NCBI GenBank assembly: GCA_016930185.1
Contig: JAFGHK010000019.1
Span: 1 to 46,353, forward strand
Direction of reading: 5' to 3'
DNA: 46,353 bases
Origin: Dehalococcoidales bacterium
GTDB lineage: Bacteria > Chloroflexota > Dehalococcoidia > Dehalococcoidales > RBG-16-60-22
A model generated the notes under the pieces. It saw only the letters and a program-made list of their open reading frames with translations. It ran no database searches and was not told the DNA's origin. Position numbers and translations under genes: made by a program. Below, piece after piece: positions 16,258-28,147 of this stretch. The first letter of the stretch is position 1. Each line of letters begins with the position of its first letter.

Positions 16258-16584
16258 TTATGATTGCTCTTCCGATTTTTCCTCGGAGCCCCAGTCGAGC
16301 ATGAGTTGTTTCAGCTGCTGGGCAAGCTTCGGACTGGAGCGGAGTCGCTGAATAAAAATGGGGCAGCCCTCCAGCAATGAGTTCTGCGCGGCCGTAGCCA
16401 TGCTGGACAGCAGGTTCTCTGTTACGGAGTCCATCTGTTGCCCTGCCGTGCTGCCGGGTGCCGCCTGTTCCAGTTGCCTTTTGATATCCTCGGTGGTGAA
16501 TTTCATCGGCACGACACAGGCTTTATACCAGGGACACTCCTTGCACTGGACTATCCCGTAGGCTTCATTAACAATATCATCCAT
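16258..16584 (-). CDS. Hypothetical protein with N-terminal cysteine cluster (108 aa)
   Basis: A short protein with three cysteines near its start (CKECPWYKAC), spaced like a small metal or cluster site. A Gln-rich helical segment (EDIKRQLEQAAPGS) and a Cys at GCPIF follow, and the tail is acidic. No family is recognised. It lies 17 bases upstream of, and co-directional with, the thioredoxin-like gene's stop, but belongs after it in transcription order (TlpA gene first, then this one). It could be the third gene of a ccdA-tlpA transcript. Confidence 0.6.
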   Translation of the reverse strand: MDDIVNEAYGIVQCKECPWYKACVVPMKFTTEDIKRQLEQAAPGSTAGQQMDSVTENLLSSMATAAQNSLLEGCPIFIQRLRSSPKLAQQLKQLMLDWGSEEKSEEQS

Positions 16585-16601
16585 CTTCTACCGCCTTTTT
16601 A

Positions 16602-17114
16602 TTACTGCGTTATAAGAGCTAATCTCTGTTCAATCTGAGCTATATTCTGGAAAGCTCCCATTACAGCATTTTTTATTATACCATCTTTATCAATAAAAAG
16701 GGTGGCGGGAATTCCTCTGGCACCATACATAAGGCCAACCTCTCCGGTCGTGTCAAGCAATACGGTAAAGGTAAGCCCGTTTTGCGCCATGAACAACCGG
16801 ACGTCATCAGCGCTTTCCTGTTCATTAACAGCCAGTATCACAAGTCCTTTCTGCATCCACTTACTATCTTCAAATATTTCCTGAAACAGGGGCATCTCGT
16901 AGCGGCAGGGAGCGCACCGGATGGCCCAGAAATTAATCAGCACCGGCTGTCCCCTGAAATCACTTAATGCGACCTGTTGTCCGTCTAGATTCAATAACTG
17001 AAAATCAGGTGCCGTTAATTCAGGCGTTTCGTCAGTTTCGGAACTCGTACATCCGCCTGATAATAGAGTAACAATCGATAACGCAATTATCAGCATTGAC
17101 ATTAATATTCTCAT
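16602..17114 (-). CDS. TlpA/ResA-type thioredoxin-like lipoprotein
   Basis: I take the ATG at 17114 (MRILMSMLIIALSIVT), preceded by AAGGGGGG. A longer frame to 17156 would overlap ccdA and lacks a ribosome-binding site. The 170-residue protein has a lipoprotein signal with lipobox LSGGC (Cys 22). An AhpC/TSA-type thioredoxin fold follows, with APDFQLLNLDGQ and the active site CAPC at residues 67-70 in WAIRCAPC, and later GIPATLFIDKDG. It is a membrane-attached extracytoplasmic thiol-disulfide exchanger, reduced by the CcdA encoded directly upstream. Typical clients are cytochrome c or other exported thiol proteins; no cytochrome gene is in view. Confidence 0.9.
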   Translation of the reverse strand: MRILMSMLIIALSIVTLLSGGCTSSETDETPELTAPDFQLLNLDGQQVALSDFRGQPVLINFWAIRCAPCRYEMPLFQEIFEDSKWMQKGLVILAVNEQESADDVRLFMAQNGLTFTVLLDTTGEVGLMYGARGIPATLFIDKDGIIKNAVMGAFQNIAQIEQRLALITQ

Positions 17115-17131
17115 AATCCCCCCTTTACCGG

Positions 17132-17824
17132 TTACGCTGTAAGTGAAGAAATCCATACCAGTTTATTTGTCAGCACCAGAATACCTATAGTAATCAATAG
17201 AAATGCACTTATAAATTGTATAATGACGGAATACCGACTGATGCGTTTCAGGAGAGGACGCAGCGCGTCAAAGGCCGCCCCGATAACGAGAAACGGCAGC
17301 CCCAAACCCAGAGAATATATAGCTAATAAATAAGCGCCCTCCCACGCCGTTGCCCTCACCGAAGCCAGCGTTAATATACTGCCCAGGACCGGCCCGATAC
17401 AGGCCGTCCAGCCCATTGAAAATGCCCCTCCGATGATGAAAGACCGCAGGTAACCCGTGGTTTTGCCGGCATTCGGTTTGAGTCGTTTTTCATAATTGAG
17501 CCACGTCACTTTCATAGCTAATAATATAAACACACCGAAGGCTATCATCAGGCTGCCGGCAATCTTACGCAGCAGGCTGATGTCCGGGATTATAGCGTGT
17601 CCGGTAACTCCCGCAATTATACCCAGGAGCACGAAAATTACGGTAAAACCCAGTACAAAGCTCAAGGCATGCAGAAACACGGCAGGACGGAAACCCTTGC
17701 CTTCAAAAATCTCCGGGCCGTAAAGGCTGGCTAAATAGACCGGCACCATCGGTAAGACACATGGAGAAAGAAATGACAGCAATCCAGCGCCAAAAGCGAC
17801 TAACACGGTAATATTCTCATCCAT
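17132..17824 (-). CDS. ccdA: CcdA-type transmembrane electron carrier
   Basis: The 230-residue protein has six predicted helices and both conserved cysteine sites: LSFLSPCVLPMVPVYLASLY at the first helix and GWTACIGPVLGSIL at the fourth. CcdA/DsbD-beta proteins pass electrons from cytoplasmic thioredoxin across the membrane to extracytoplasmic thiol oxidoreductases. The TlpA-like gene starts 17 bases after its stop, forming an obvious functional pair. Confidence 0.92.
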   Translation of the reverse strand: MDENITVLVAFGAGLLSFLSPCVLPMVPVYLASLYGPEIFEGKGFRPAVFLHALSFVLGFTVIFVLLGIIAGVTGHAIIPDISLLRKIAGSLMIAFGVFILLAMKVTWLNYEKRLKPNAGKTTGYLRSFIIGGAFSMGWTACIGPVLGSILTLASVRATAWEGAYLLAIYSLGLGLPFLVIGAAFDALRPLLKRISRYSVIIQFISAFLLITIGILVLTNKLVWISSLTA

Positions 17825-17885
17825 TACGACTATTCTATAATGTATTTAGAGAAACTGCCAGAAAATATAAATCGTATGACGACTA

Positions 17886-17914
17886 TGGACAAAACTTATA
17901 TTACGGCATATAAT
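17886..17914 (+). promoter_or_regulatory. Promoter of the GYD-domain gene
   Basis: TGGACA (17886-17891), a 17-base spacer and a perfect TATAAT (17909-17914). The implied 5' UTR is about 75 bases. Confidence 0.7.
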
Positions 17915-17996
17915 CCTGTATGCGGGTGTGAAACCCATAAAAGCAGCTTCGGGCACCGGAAATAAAGCCCCGCGCAAAAACAGGGAGGAGGGAAAA

Positions 17997-18281
17997 ATGC
18001 CGCTATATATTATGACGAGCACCCTGACCGACGAAGGCCGAAAAACGGTGAAATCTAATCCCCTTAGAATCATAGAGGTAAACAAGGAAGTCGAAGCCAT
18101 GGGCGTGAAAATCCTCGCCCAGTACGTTACCCTGGGGCAATACGACTTCATCAATATCCTGGAAGCCCCCAATAATGAAGTTGTCGCAAAAGTAGCGATA
18201 GAACTCGGCTCCCGCGGCACGCTCCAGACCAACACCCTCGCCGCCTTGACTCTGGACGATTTTATAAAAGCACTCAAATAG
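17997..18281 (+). CDS. GYD domain protein
   Basis: The 94-residue product begins MPLYIMTSTLTDEGRKTVK, directly after GGGAGGAGG; the longer open frame upstream has no ribosome-binding site and overlaps the leader. It shows the GYD family pattern: a beta strand with TxLTDEG, a helix with EVEAMG, then QYVTLGQYDFINILEAPN. Members are small ferredoxin-like-fold proteins, often dimeric, with no agreed function. The neighbouring PD-(D/E)XK gene lies 78 bases downstream and may share the transcript. Confidence 0.85.
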   Translation: MPLYIMTSTLTDEGRKTVKSNPLRIIEVNKEVEAMGVKILAQYVTLGQYDFINILEAPNNEVVAKVAIELGSRGTLQTNTLAALTLDDFIKALK

Positions 18282-18359
18282 CAATGTCGTTGAAAAGAAA
18301 ATACCGGTGCCCTACAGCTGCGCGACCGCTCAAGCCACGACAATAACTGGAGGATAATA

Positions 18360-19508
18360 ATCAGACCTCTTAGCTTTACCCAGATTTCTCTTTACCAGCA
18401 ATGCCCCTGGTGCTACAAGCTTCAGTACATCGACGGCCTGAAAGCCAAGGAAAAATGGTATTTCAGCTTCGGCACGTCCATGCACAACGCCTTGGAGCGT
18501 TTTTTTAAAGTGCGCACGCCGCCGGCCCCCTCGCTCGAAGAACTGCTGCAGTTTTACGAGCAGGGCTGGGTTTCAGGGGGATACGAATCGCCGGAGGAAG
18601 AGGCCAGGTACAAGGAGTACGGCAGGGAAATTCTAAAGCGCTTCCGGGAGATTCACGCCCCCGATTTCCGCCTGCCGATTGCGCTGGAGCGCAGGTTCAA
18701 CCTGGACATCGAAGGGATTAAGCTGATAGGGTTTATCGACCGGGTGGATAAACTGGACAGCGGCGGTCTTTCCATCATCGACTATAAGACAAACCAGGAG
18801 CTTTTTACGTCCGATTACCTGGAAAACGACCTCCAGCTGACGATTTACCAGATGGCCGCCGAGCAGACCTGGAACCTGCCGGTGGAAAAACTCACGCTCT
18901 ACCACTTGCGGTCGAATACCGCCTGCACCTGCGCACCGCGTGATGAAAAGCGCATCGACCAGGCCAGACAGCTGGTGCTGGACGTGGCGGAAAATATTAA
19001 TCAGGGGAATTTCCCCGCTACGGAACACGAGTTTTGCCCCTGCGATTTCCCCGAGCACTGCCCCTACTACCGCCACCAGTATATTAAAACGGAAGAACAG
19101 CCGGACCGGCAGGAGCAGCTGCCCGGCATCGCTGCCGCCGACGCCGTCGAGCGCTATGCCGAAATACAGTCACAAATCAAGGAACTGGAAGCAGAACTCG
19201 AAGAAATTAAGCAATCGATAATCGACTACTGCCAGGCGGAGGGACTGAACCGCGTTTACGGCAGCGAACATGATATCTCCTACAAACTTACGCAGAGGAC
19301 AGGCTTCAGCGGGGACGAGGTCAAATCCGTCCTGGAACCGGAGGGGCTGTGGGAAAAGGTGCTGGGGTTCGACCAGGCGCTCGTAAGAAAGCTCATGGAG
19401 GACAGGTCAACTCCCGCTGAAATCAAGAAAAAGCTGGAAACGCTGAAAAAGATTACATCTACATATACCAGTTTAAGGCTACGACAACACGACGGCGAAG
19501 AAGAGTGA
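18360..19508 (+). CDS. PD-(D/E)XK nuclease superfamily protein (RecB/Cas4-like), non-AUG start
   Basis: The nuclease core is clear: LSFTQISLYQQCPWCYKLQY (first helix), FGTSMHNALE, ALERRFNLDIEGIKLIGFID and the catalytic DYKTNQ. A C-terminal cysteine group (CTCAP, then EFCPCDFPEHCPYY) resembles the iron-sulfur site of Cas4/AddB-type nucleases. A coiled coil (about 235-265) follows. The first in-frame ATG at 18480 lies after the conserved first helix. The open frame extends upstream to a GGAGG (18349-18353), followed by ATA (18357) and ATC (18360), with no ATG, GTG or TTG between there and the stop at 18291. I therefore propose initiation at ATC 18360, giving 382 residues. Role: probably DNA repair or processing. 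Confidence 0.8.
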   Translation: MRPLSFTQISLYQQCPWCYKLQYIDGLKAKEKWYFSFGTSMHNALERFFKVRTPPAPSLEELLQFYEQGWVSGGYESPEEEARYKEYGREILKRFREIHAPDFRLPIALERRFNLDIEGIKLIGFIDRVDKLDSGGLSIIDYKTNQELFTSDYLENDLQLTIYQMAAEQTWNLPVEKLTLYHLRSNTACTCAPRDEKRIDQARQLVLDVAENINQGNFPATEHEFCPCDFPEHCPYYRHQYIKTEEQPDRQEQLPGIAAADAVERYAEIQSQIKELEAELEEIKQSIIDYCQAEGLNRVYGSEHDISYKLTQRTGFSGDEVKSVLEPEGLWEKVLGFDQALVRKLMEDRSTPAEIKKKLETLKKITSTYTSLRLRQHDGEEE

Positions 19509-19518
19509 GGGATAAATC

Positions 19519-20124
19519 ATGGCAAGACTGCTGCTGATAAGGCACGGCACAACCAGGCTGCACAAAAACGACCGCTTCTGGGGCTGGACGGACGTGCCCC
19601 TAAGCGCCACCGGCATCAAGCAGGCGGGAAAACTGCGGACCCGCCTGGCAGGTGAAAAAATAACCGCCGTTTATACCAGCACGCTAAGTCGCGCCAGCGC
19701 TACCGCGGAAATCATCGCCACCGGGCACAAAGCTGAATTAGTCGCCTGCGACGAACTCTGCGAGTGCAACTTCGGGTTTATCGAAGGGCTGACCTATAAA
19801 GAAATTGAGCACCGTTACCCGGAACTGGCCGAAGAGCTGGCAAGCAGGAAAACGGTCTCTTTTCCCGGAGGGGAAACGCTCGACCAGCTAAACGACCGGG
19901 TTATAACTTTTATGAAAGAACTGGAAAATCTCAAGGCTAAAGATATGGCGGTCATCGTCTCTCACGGCGGGCCACTGCGGTTGTTAATCTGCAATTTACT
20001 GGGTATGGATATTACGCACTGGCAGCAGTTCCGCATCGATAGAGCGTCGTTGAGTATCGTGGAGACCTATCCACAGACGGCTATCCTGGTCTCGCTCAAT
20101 GATGTTACCCATCTTAAGAAATAA
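19519..20124 (+). CDS. Histidine phosphatase family protein (phosphoglycerate mutase-like)
   Basis: The 201-residue protein begins MARLLLIRHGTT with the catalytic RHG at residues 8-10. It has the second arginine in TSTLSRASATAEII, the acidic ECNFGFIEG and the second histidine in VIVSHGGPLR. This is the broad branch-1 family that includes CobC (alpha-ribazole phosphatase), GpmB and sugar phosphatases. No cobalamin genes are nearby, so the substrate is open. A GAGGGAT lies before the ATG, 10 bases after the nuclease stop, suggesting a shared transcript running on to 21523. Confidence 0.9.
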   Translation: MARLLLIRHGTTRLHKNDRFWGWTDVPLSATGIKQAGKLRTRLAGEKITAVYTSTLSRASATAEIIATGHKAELVACDELCECNFGFIEGLTYKEIEHRYPELAEELASRKTVSFPGGETLDQLNDRVITFMKELENLKAKDMAVIVSHGGPLRLLICNLLGMDITHWQQFRIDRASLSIVETYPQTAILVSLNDVTHLKK

Positions 20125-20134
20125 TGGAAGTATT

Positions 20135-20815
20135 ATGAATCTGGCTTTTGCATCATGGAGCGGGGGAAAGGACGGCTGCCTAGCGCTTTACCGGGCCAAG
20201 CAGTCGGGCATGGATATCCGCTTCCTGGTAAACATGGTCTCGGAGGACGGCAAGCGCTCGTGCAGTCATGGCATCCGGGCGGCTGTAATTAAAGAGCAGG
20301 CTGGGGCGCTGGGAATACCCATCGTACAGAAGCCCACCACAACTAAAACCTACGAAAAGATATTTGTCGATACACTCAAGGAATTGAAAAAGAAGGGCGT
20401 TACTGACGGCGTTTTCGGCGATATAGATTTCGACCCGCACCGGGAGTGGAACGAAAGGGTCTGCGGCGGGGCCGGTATAAAAGTCCACCTTCCCCTCTGG
20501 CAGGAGGACCAGACAAAACTCATGGAAGAATTCATCGACGCCGGATTTAAGTCCGTGGTCGTTGCCGCGAAAGCCGAGCTGCTCGGAAAAGAGTACCTCG
20601 GCAGGACCGTCGATAGGCAGTTCATCGCCGATTTAGCCGGATTAAATAAAGACATCACGCCCTGCGGCGAGTCCGGCGAGTACCACACGCTGGTGGTCGA
20701 TGGGCCTATATTTCCAAATCGACTGGAAATTATAGAATCTGAAAAGGTAAGTCGCGGTGACCACCATTTTCTAGAGATACTAAAGACCAGAATAGCCGCT
20801 AAGAAACAGGATTAG
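20135..20815 (+). CDS. Dph6-like ATP-binding (adenine nucleotide alpha hydrolase) protein
   Basis: I set the start at 20135 (MNLAFASWSGGKDGCLALYR); the longer frame runs back into the phosphatase gene. The 226-residue protein has the PP-loop SGGKD near residues 9-13 and the diphthine-ammonia ligase family pattern: MVSEDGKRSCSHGIR, GVFGDIDFDPHREW and GESGEYHTLVVDGP. In archaea and eukaryotes Dph6 amidates diphthine on elongation factor 2. Bacteria lack diphthamide, so this branch must act on something else, unknown. It sits in a tight plus-strand cluster with a TIGR04076 protein and a riboflavin kinase. Confidence 0.85.
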   Translation: MNLAFASWSGGKDGCLALYRAKQSGMDIRFLVNMVSEDGKRSCSHGIRAAVIKEQAGALGIPIVQKPTTTKTYEKIFVDTLKELKKKGVTDGVFGDIDFDPHREWNERVCGGAGIKVHLPLWQEDQTKLMEEFIDAGFKSVVVAAKAELLGKEYLGRTVDRQFIADLAGLNKDITPCGESGEYHTLVVDGPIFPNRLEIIESEKVSRGDHHFLEILKTRIAAKKQD

Positions 20816-20819
20816 TAAA

Positions 20820-21074
20820 ATGACCAAAATAATAGCCAGAGTGATATCACAAAAGGGCGTTTGCGATGCCGGCCATAAGGTCGGTGACGAGTTCGTCATC
20901 GGGCAGACAACGCCCGAAGGGATGTGCTCCTGGGCTTTTTATACCCTTTTCCCCTTCGCCGAGCCGCTGCAGTTCGGCGGCAAGTTCCCGTGGGAAAAAG
21001 ACCCCTCCAAAGCCAGAGTAGCCTGCCCGGACGCGGATAATCCCGTTATCTTTGAGCTGCGGAGAGTGGAATAG
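20820..21074 (+). CDS. TIGR04076 family protein, copy 1
   Basis: The 84-residue product matches the TIGR04076 pattern: an N-terminal strand, CDAGHKVGDEF, PEGMCSWAFYTLFPF, a GGKFPW segment and a closing ACPDADNPVIFEL. These are small cysteine-containing proteins of anaerobes without a known activity. The gene starts 4 bases after the Dph6-like stop and ends 5 bases before the riboflavin kinase. A paralogue lies at 44352-44630. Confidence 0.85.
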   Translation: MTKIIARVISQKGVCDAGHKVGDEFVIGQTTPEGMCSWAFYTLFPFAEPLQFGGKFPWEKDPSKARVACPDADNPVIFELRRVE

Positions 21075-21079
21075 CCGCG

Positions 21080-21523
21080 ATGGCCTGGCTTAGAGAGCTT
21101 TCAATTAATAAGGACCACGTTTACCGGGGAATCGTTGAAACGGGACTTGGCGGCGCCGTGGCGGAAATGGACCAGCCCGACTTTATGGAAGGCTTCAAGA
21201 AATTAACCGGACTGGACGTTATACCCGGAACGCTAAATATAAAAATGGTCGAGCCGCTTGACCTTCACCTCTTAAGATACCTGAAGTTCGCCGATATCGG
21301 CTGGGAGTTCGACCCGGCGACGCAGGGAATCGACTACACAGGCGAAATCGGGATGTACTATCGACGGGCGACCGTAAAGGGCAAATACAAGGCCTATCTC
21401 CTGGTCTTTACCTGGGTATCGGATACCCATACCGACGCGGAACTGGTAAGCCCACACCACCTGCGCACGGTGCTCAAACTTAAAGATGGGGACAAAGTAA
21501 AGTTTAAACTGGACAGTGAATAA
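21080..21523 (+). CDS. ribK: CTP-dependent riboflavin kinase (archaeal RibK / DUF120 type)
   Basis: The 147-residue product shows the DUF120/RibK signatures. GIVETGLGGAVAEM comes near the start, then FMEGFKKLTGLDVIPGTLNI, where PGTLN is the hallmark, and near the end VSPHHLRTVLKLKDGDKVKF. Archaeal RibK uses CTP instead of ATP to phosphorylate riboflavin to FMN and is about 130-140 residues, so the length fits. It is the last gene of the 18360-21523 cluster. Most bacteria use bifunctional RibF, so an archaeal-type enzyme here is notable; whether a RibF is also encoded elsewhere is unknown. Confidence 0.85.
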   Translation: MAWLRELSINKDHVYRGIVETGLGGAVAEMDQPDFMEGFKKLTGLDVIPGTLNIKMVEPLDLHLLRYLKFADIGWEFDPATQGIDYTGEIGMYYRRATVKGKYKAYLLVFTWVSDTHTDAELVSPHHLRTVLKLKDGDKVKFKLDSE

Positions 21524-21547
21524 GGCAAAAAGCGTTACTGCCGACTG

Positions 21548-21883
21548 TTAGAAAGCCAGCATTATCAATTCTTTTACGTTCCACCCCACCACCATCAGCA
21601 ACAGCAGGATAGCGGGAATCAGCCACCTGCCCGGCACAAAAAAGCTGATAGCCACTGGGATAACGAACTTGAAAATCGCCATCTTGTAGGTGGAGTCCAT
21701 TGACGCTTTCATGACGGGATTCAGCTCTATCCAGCCGTAGCGTGCCGCCAGAGCCGTCAAGACCAGGTCCACAACCTGTAATGATAAAAAGGCCATTTTT
21801 AGAACCAGGTCGACTTTATCACGCCGACGGCTCCTGACGAGGATACTTGAGATTGGTCCCCCGATACGCTGACCTAATGACAT
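21548..21883 (-). CDS. DUF5658-like small membrane protein
   Basis: The 111-residue protein has an N-terminal basic stretch (RSRRRDK) and three predicted helices. The segment LQVVDLVLTALAARYGWIEL followed by NPVMKASM is the pattern of DUF5658 membrane proteins. Function unknown. It is convergent with the riboflavin kinase gene (24 bases between stops) and divergent from ligA. Confidence 0.7.
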   Translation of the reverse strand: MSLGQRIGGPISSILVRSRRRDKVDLVLKMAFLSLQVVDLVLTALAARYGWIELNPVMKASMDSTYKMAIFKFVIPVAISFFVPGRWLIPAILLLLMVVGWNVKELIMLAF

Positions 21884-21990
21884 AACTTTCTTCTTTCTCT
21901 TTCCAGCGTATCTTTTAATTCAAAAACACAGGATAAATTTAACCTATGGAAATATGAATAAAGTGTAAAAATCCTTCCTCTATTTTTCTT

Positions 21991-22017
21991 TTGCCCGTTC
22001 CTGCCCTGTGCTATACT
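21991..22017 (+). promoter_or_regulatory. Probable promoter of ligA
   Basis: TTGCCC (21991-21996) and TATACT (22012-22017) are 15 bases apart, a little short; shifting the -35 to TTTGCC gives 16. The block resembles the promoter at 24696-24725: both read TTGCCC, then GTTCC, then TGCTATA. Confidence 0.5.
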
Positions 22018-22031
22018 TAGGTAAGATTTAA

Positions 22032-24682
<2,651 letters not shown>

Positions 24683-24695
24683 TAATGTTTTTTCT

Positions 24696-24725
24696 TTGCC
24701 CCCGTTCCGCCCGCGATGCTATAAT
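24696..24725 (+). promoter_or_regulatory. Promoter of the lipoprotein gene
   Basis: TTGCCC (24696-24701), an 18-base spacer and a perfect TATAAT (24720-24725). It lies inside the longest open frame, which argues that the gene starts downstream at the TTG at 24754. Confidence 0.65.
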
Positions 24726-24753
24726 CACAGTACACGACGGCGGGAGGTCGCGA

Positions 24754-25320
24754 TTGAAAAGGCTGCTGTTCTTATGCATCGTTTTCCTGTGTATCCCAGC
24801 ATTATCGCTTGTAATCACGGGCTGCGGGCAGACACAGTCCACTGCTCCAGTCCCGGATACGACTAACAGCAAGATTTACGAAAACGAATACTTCGGTTAC
24901 TCCTGCCTGTACCCTGCTGGCTGGGAATTACAGGCAAATCCGGGCGGTATGCTGGTCCTGTTTGCCGGGCCGATGGACACCGATGATGAATTCATAATTA
25001 ATGTTAATATTTTTGTCGAAGAATTAACTGAATATGCCGGTATTTCACTTGATGATTACACGGAAAACAGCGAAGTACAGTTCCATGAATCTCTGGATGA
25101 TTACCAGAGGCTGGCCCTGGATGATACCATCATCAGCGGAATGGCCGCCAGGCTGGTTACCTACTCCTTCTCAATAGACACCTTTAAAATCAAGGGGACA
25201 CAGGCGTTTTTCATCCGCGACAATAAAGCCTATATCATCACCTACTCGGCCACGCCCGAAACCCACAGTCAATATTACTCTGAATTCGAACTTATATTCG
25301 CGAGTTTGGTCTTCAAATAG
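24754..25320 (+). CDS. Predicted lipoprotein (PsbP/DUF1795-like fold possible)
   Basis: I choose TTG at 24754, 7 bases after GGGAGG. The product opens MKRLLFLCIVFLCIPALSLV and has the lipobox VITGC, a standard lipoprotein signal. An ATG 69 bases upstream would place a promoter inside the gene and spoil the signal. The mature domain (YENEYFGYSCLYPAGWEL ... AFFIRDNKAYIITYSA ... FELIFASLVF) looks like the PsbP/DUF1795 stress-type fold, which is my reading, not proven. It is 188 residues long and probably faces outside the membrane. Substrate or partner unknown. Confidence 0.8.
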   Translation: MKRLLFLCIVFLCIPALSLVITGCGQTQSTAPVPDTTNSKIYENEYFGYSCLYPAGWELQANPGGMLVLFAGPMDTDDEFIINVNIFVEELTEYAGISLDDYTENSEVQFHESLDDYQRLALDDTIISGMAARLVTYSFSIDTFKIKGTQAFFIRDNKAYIITYSATPETHSQYYSEFELIFASLVFK

Positions 25321-25331
25321 TTGAAGGTGTT

Positions 25332-27117
<1,786 letters not shown>

Positions 27118-27142
27118 GTGCCCACCCTGGAAAAGAGAAATC

Positions 27143-28135
27143 ATGGCTGAAATATTCCCCGGCATACACTGGCTTAAATCGCCGATAGCCCTTGAACAAA
27201 GCTCATTGGCGCACGTAAATATATACCTGGTTGAAGGCGACAAGGGCTATTTGCTGGTCGATGCCGGGTGGAACACGGATATATCTTTCAGCACACTGCA
27301 TAATTTCCTGATTAAAAAGGGCAAAAATTTCCATGATATAAAGCAGATTGTCGTTACCCACGTCCACCCCGACCACTACGGTATGGCGGGGCGGATAAAA
27401 GAGCTCTCCGGTGCAACGCTGGCTATGTACCACACCGAAAAAGACTTCATCGAGCCCAGGTATGTCTCCATGGAAGAGCTGCTGCAAAAGACCGACCGCA
27501 TGCTCGTGGTCAACGGCACGCCGGAAAAGGAAATGGTCGTATTGCGGGACGCCAGCCTGGACGTTGAAAAATACATCGTCCCCACCCAGCCGGACCAGCT
27601 CCTCCACGACGGCGATACAATAACCACCGGACTTTTTACGTTCCGGGTAATATGGACGCCGGGTCATTCCTCCGGTCACATCTGCCTCCACGAGCCGGAC
27701 AAAAAAGTGCTGATTTCAGGCGACCATATCCTGCCCAGGATAACGCCCAACATCAGCGTTAATCCGCAGTCGATAGAAAACCCCCTGGGCAGGTATCTGG
27801 AGTCGCTCAAGGAGTTAAGGAGGCTTGATGTAGAACTTACGCTGCCGGGGCATGACGAGCCGTTTAAAAACCTCAAGCAGCGCATCGACGAGATAATATA
27901 CCACCACGGCTTGAGAAACCTGGAAATACTGGGGACTTTAGCCTCCCGCCCCAGGACAGCCTACCGAATTGCGAAGGAGGCAAGCTGGGGCGATAACGCC
28001 GCCTGGAAAGACCTGCCGCCCTTCCACCAGAGGATGGCGGTCTTCGAGACGCTGGCCCACCTGGAGATGATGGCGGCGGAAAGCCGCGTGGACAAACTCA
28101 CGCGCAAGGGCATCATTTACTGGGCGGAGAAGTGA
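27143..28135 (+). CDS. MBL-fold metallo-hydrolase (LACTB2-like)
   Basis: The 330-residue protein starts MAEIFPGIHWLKSPIA. It carries the metallo-beta-lactamase core: LVDAGWN, the metal motif THVHPDHYGMAG, the next His in WTPGHSSGHICL, and SGDHILP, with a late metal-site GHDEPF. The last ~90 residues are helical with a winged-helix look (AYRIAKEASWG ... VFETLAHLEMM), as in LACTB2-type hydrolases, some of which are nucleases or thioesterases. The biochemical substrate is not predictable. It follows eno by 25 bases, with the GAGA near the ATG as a weak ribosome-binding site. Confidence 0.88.
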   Translation: MAEIFPGIHWLKSPIALEQSSLAHVNIYLVEGDKGYLLVDAGWNTDISFSTLHNFLIKKGKNFHDIKQIVVTHVHPDHYGMAGRIKELSGATLAMYHTEKDFIEPRYVSMEELLQKTDRMLVVNGTPEKEMVVLRDASLDVEKYIVPTQPDQLLHDGDTITTGLFTFRVIWTPGHSSGHICLHEPDKKVLISGDHILPRITPNISVNPQSIENPLGRYLESLKELRRLDVELTLPGHDEPFKNLKQRIDEIIYHHGLRNLEILGTLASRPRTAYRIAKEASWGDNAAWKDLPPFHQRMAVFETLAHLEMMAAESRVDKLTRKGIIYWAEK

Positions 28136-28141
28136 TATAAT
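28133..28141 (+). promoter_or_regulatory. Extended -10 promoter, probably giving a leaderless mRNA
   Basis: TGATATAAT is a perfect extended -10 (TGn plus TATAAT 28136-28141). No good -35 is seen. The expected transcription start, 6-7 bases on, coincides with the GTG (28148) or ATG (28151) start of the next gene, which has no Shine-Dalgarno sequence. Confidence 0.5.
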
Positions 28142-28147
28142 TTAGTC

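Noticed and set aside
18360-19508. Cas4 nuclease belonging to a CRISPR locus
   Set aside because: The nuclease and cysteine motifs are Cas4-like, but no cas1, cas2 or repeat array is nearby and the C-terminal coiled-coil extension is not typical of Cas4.
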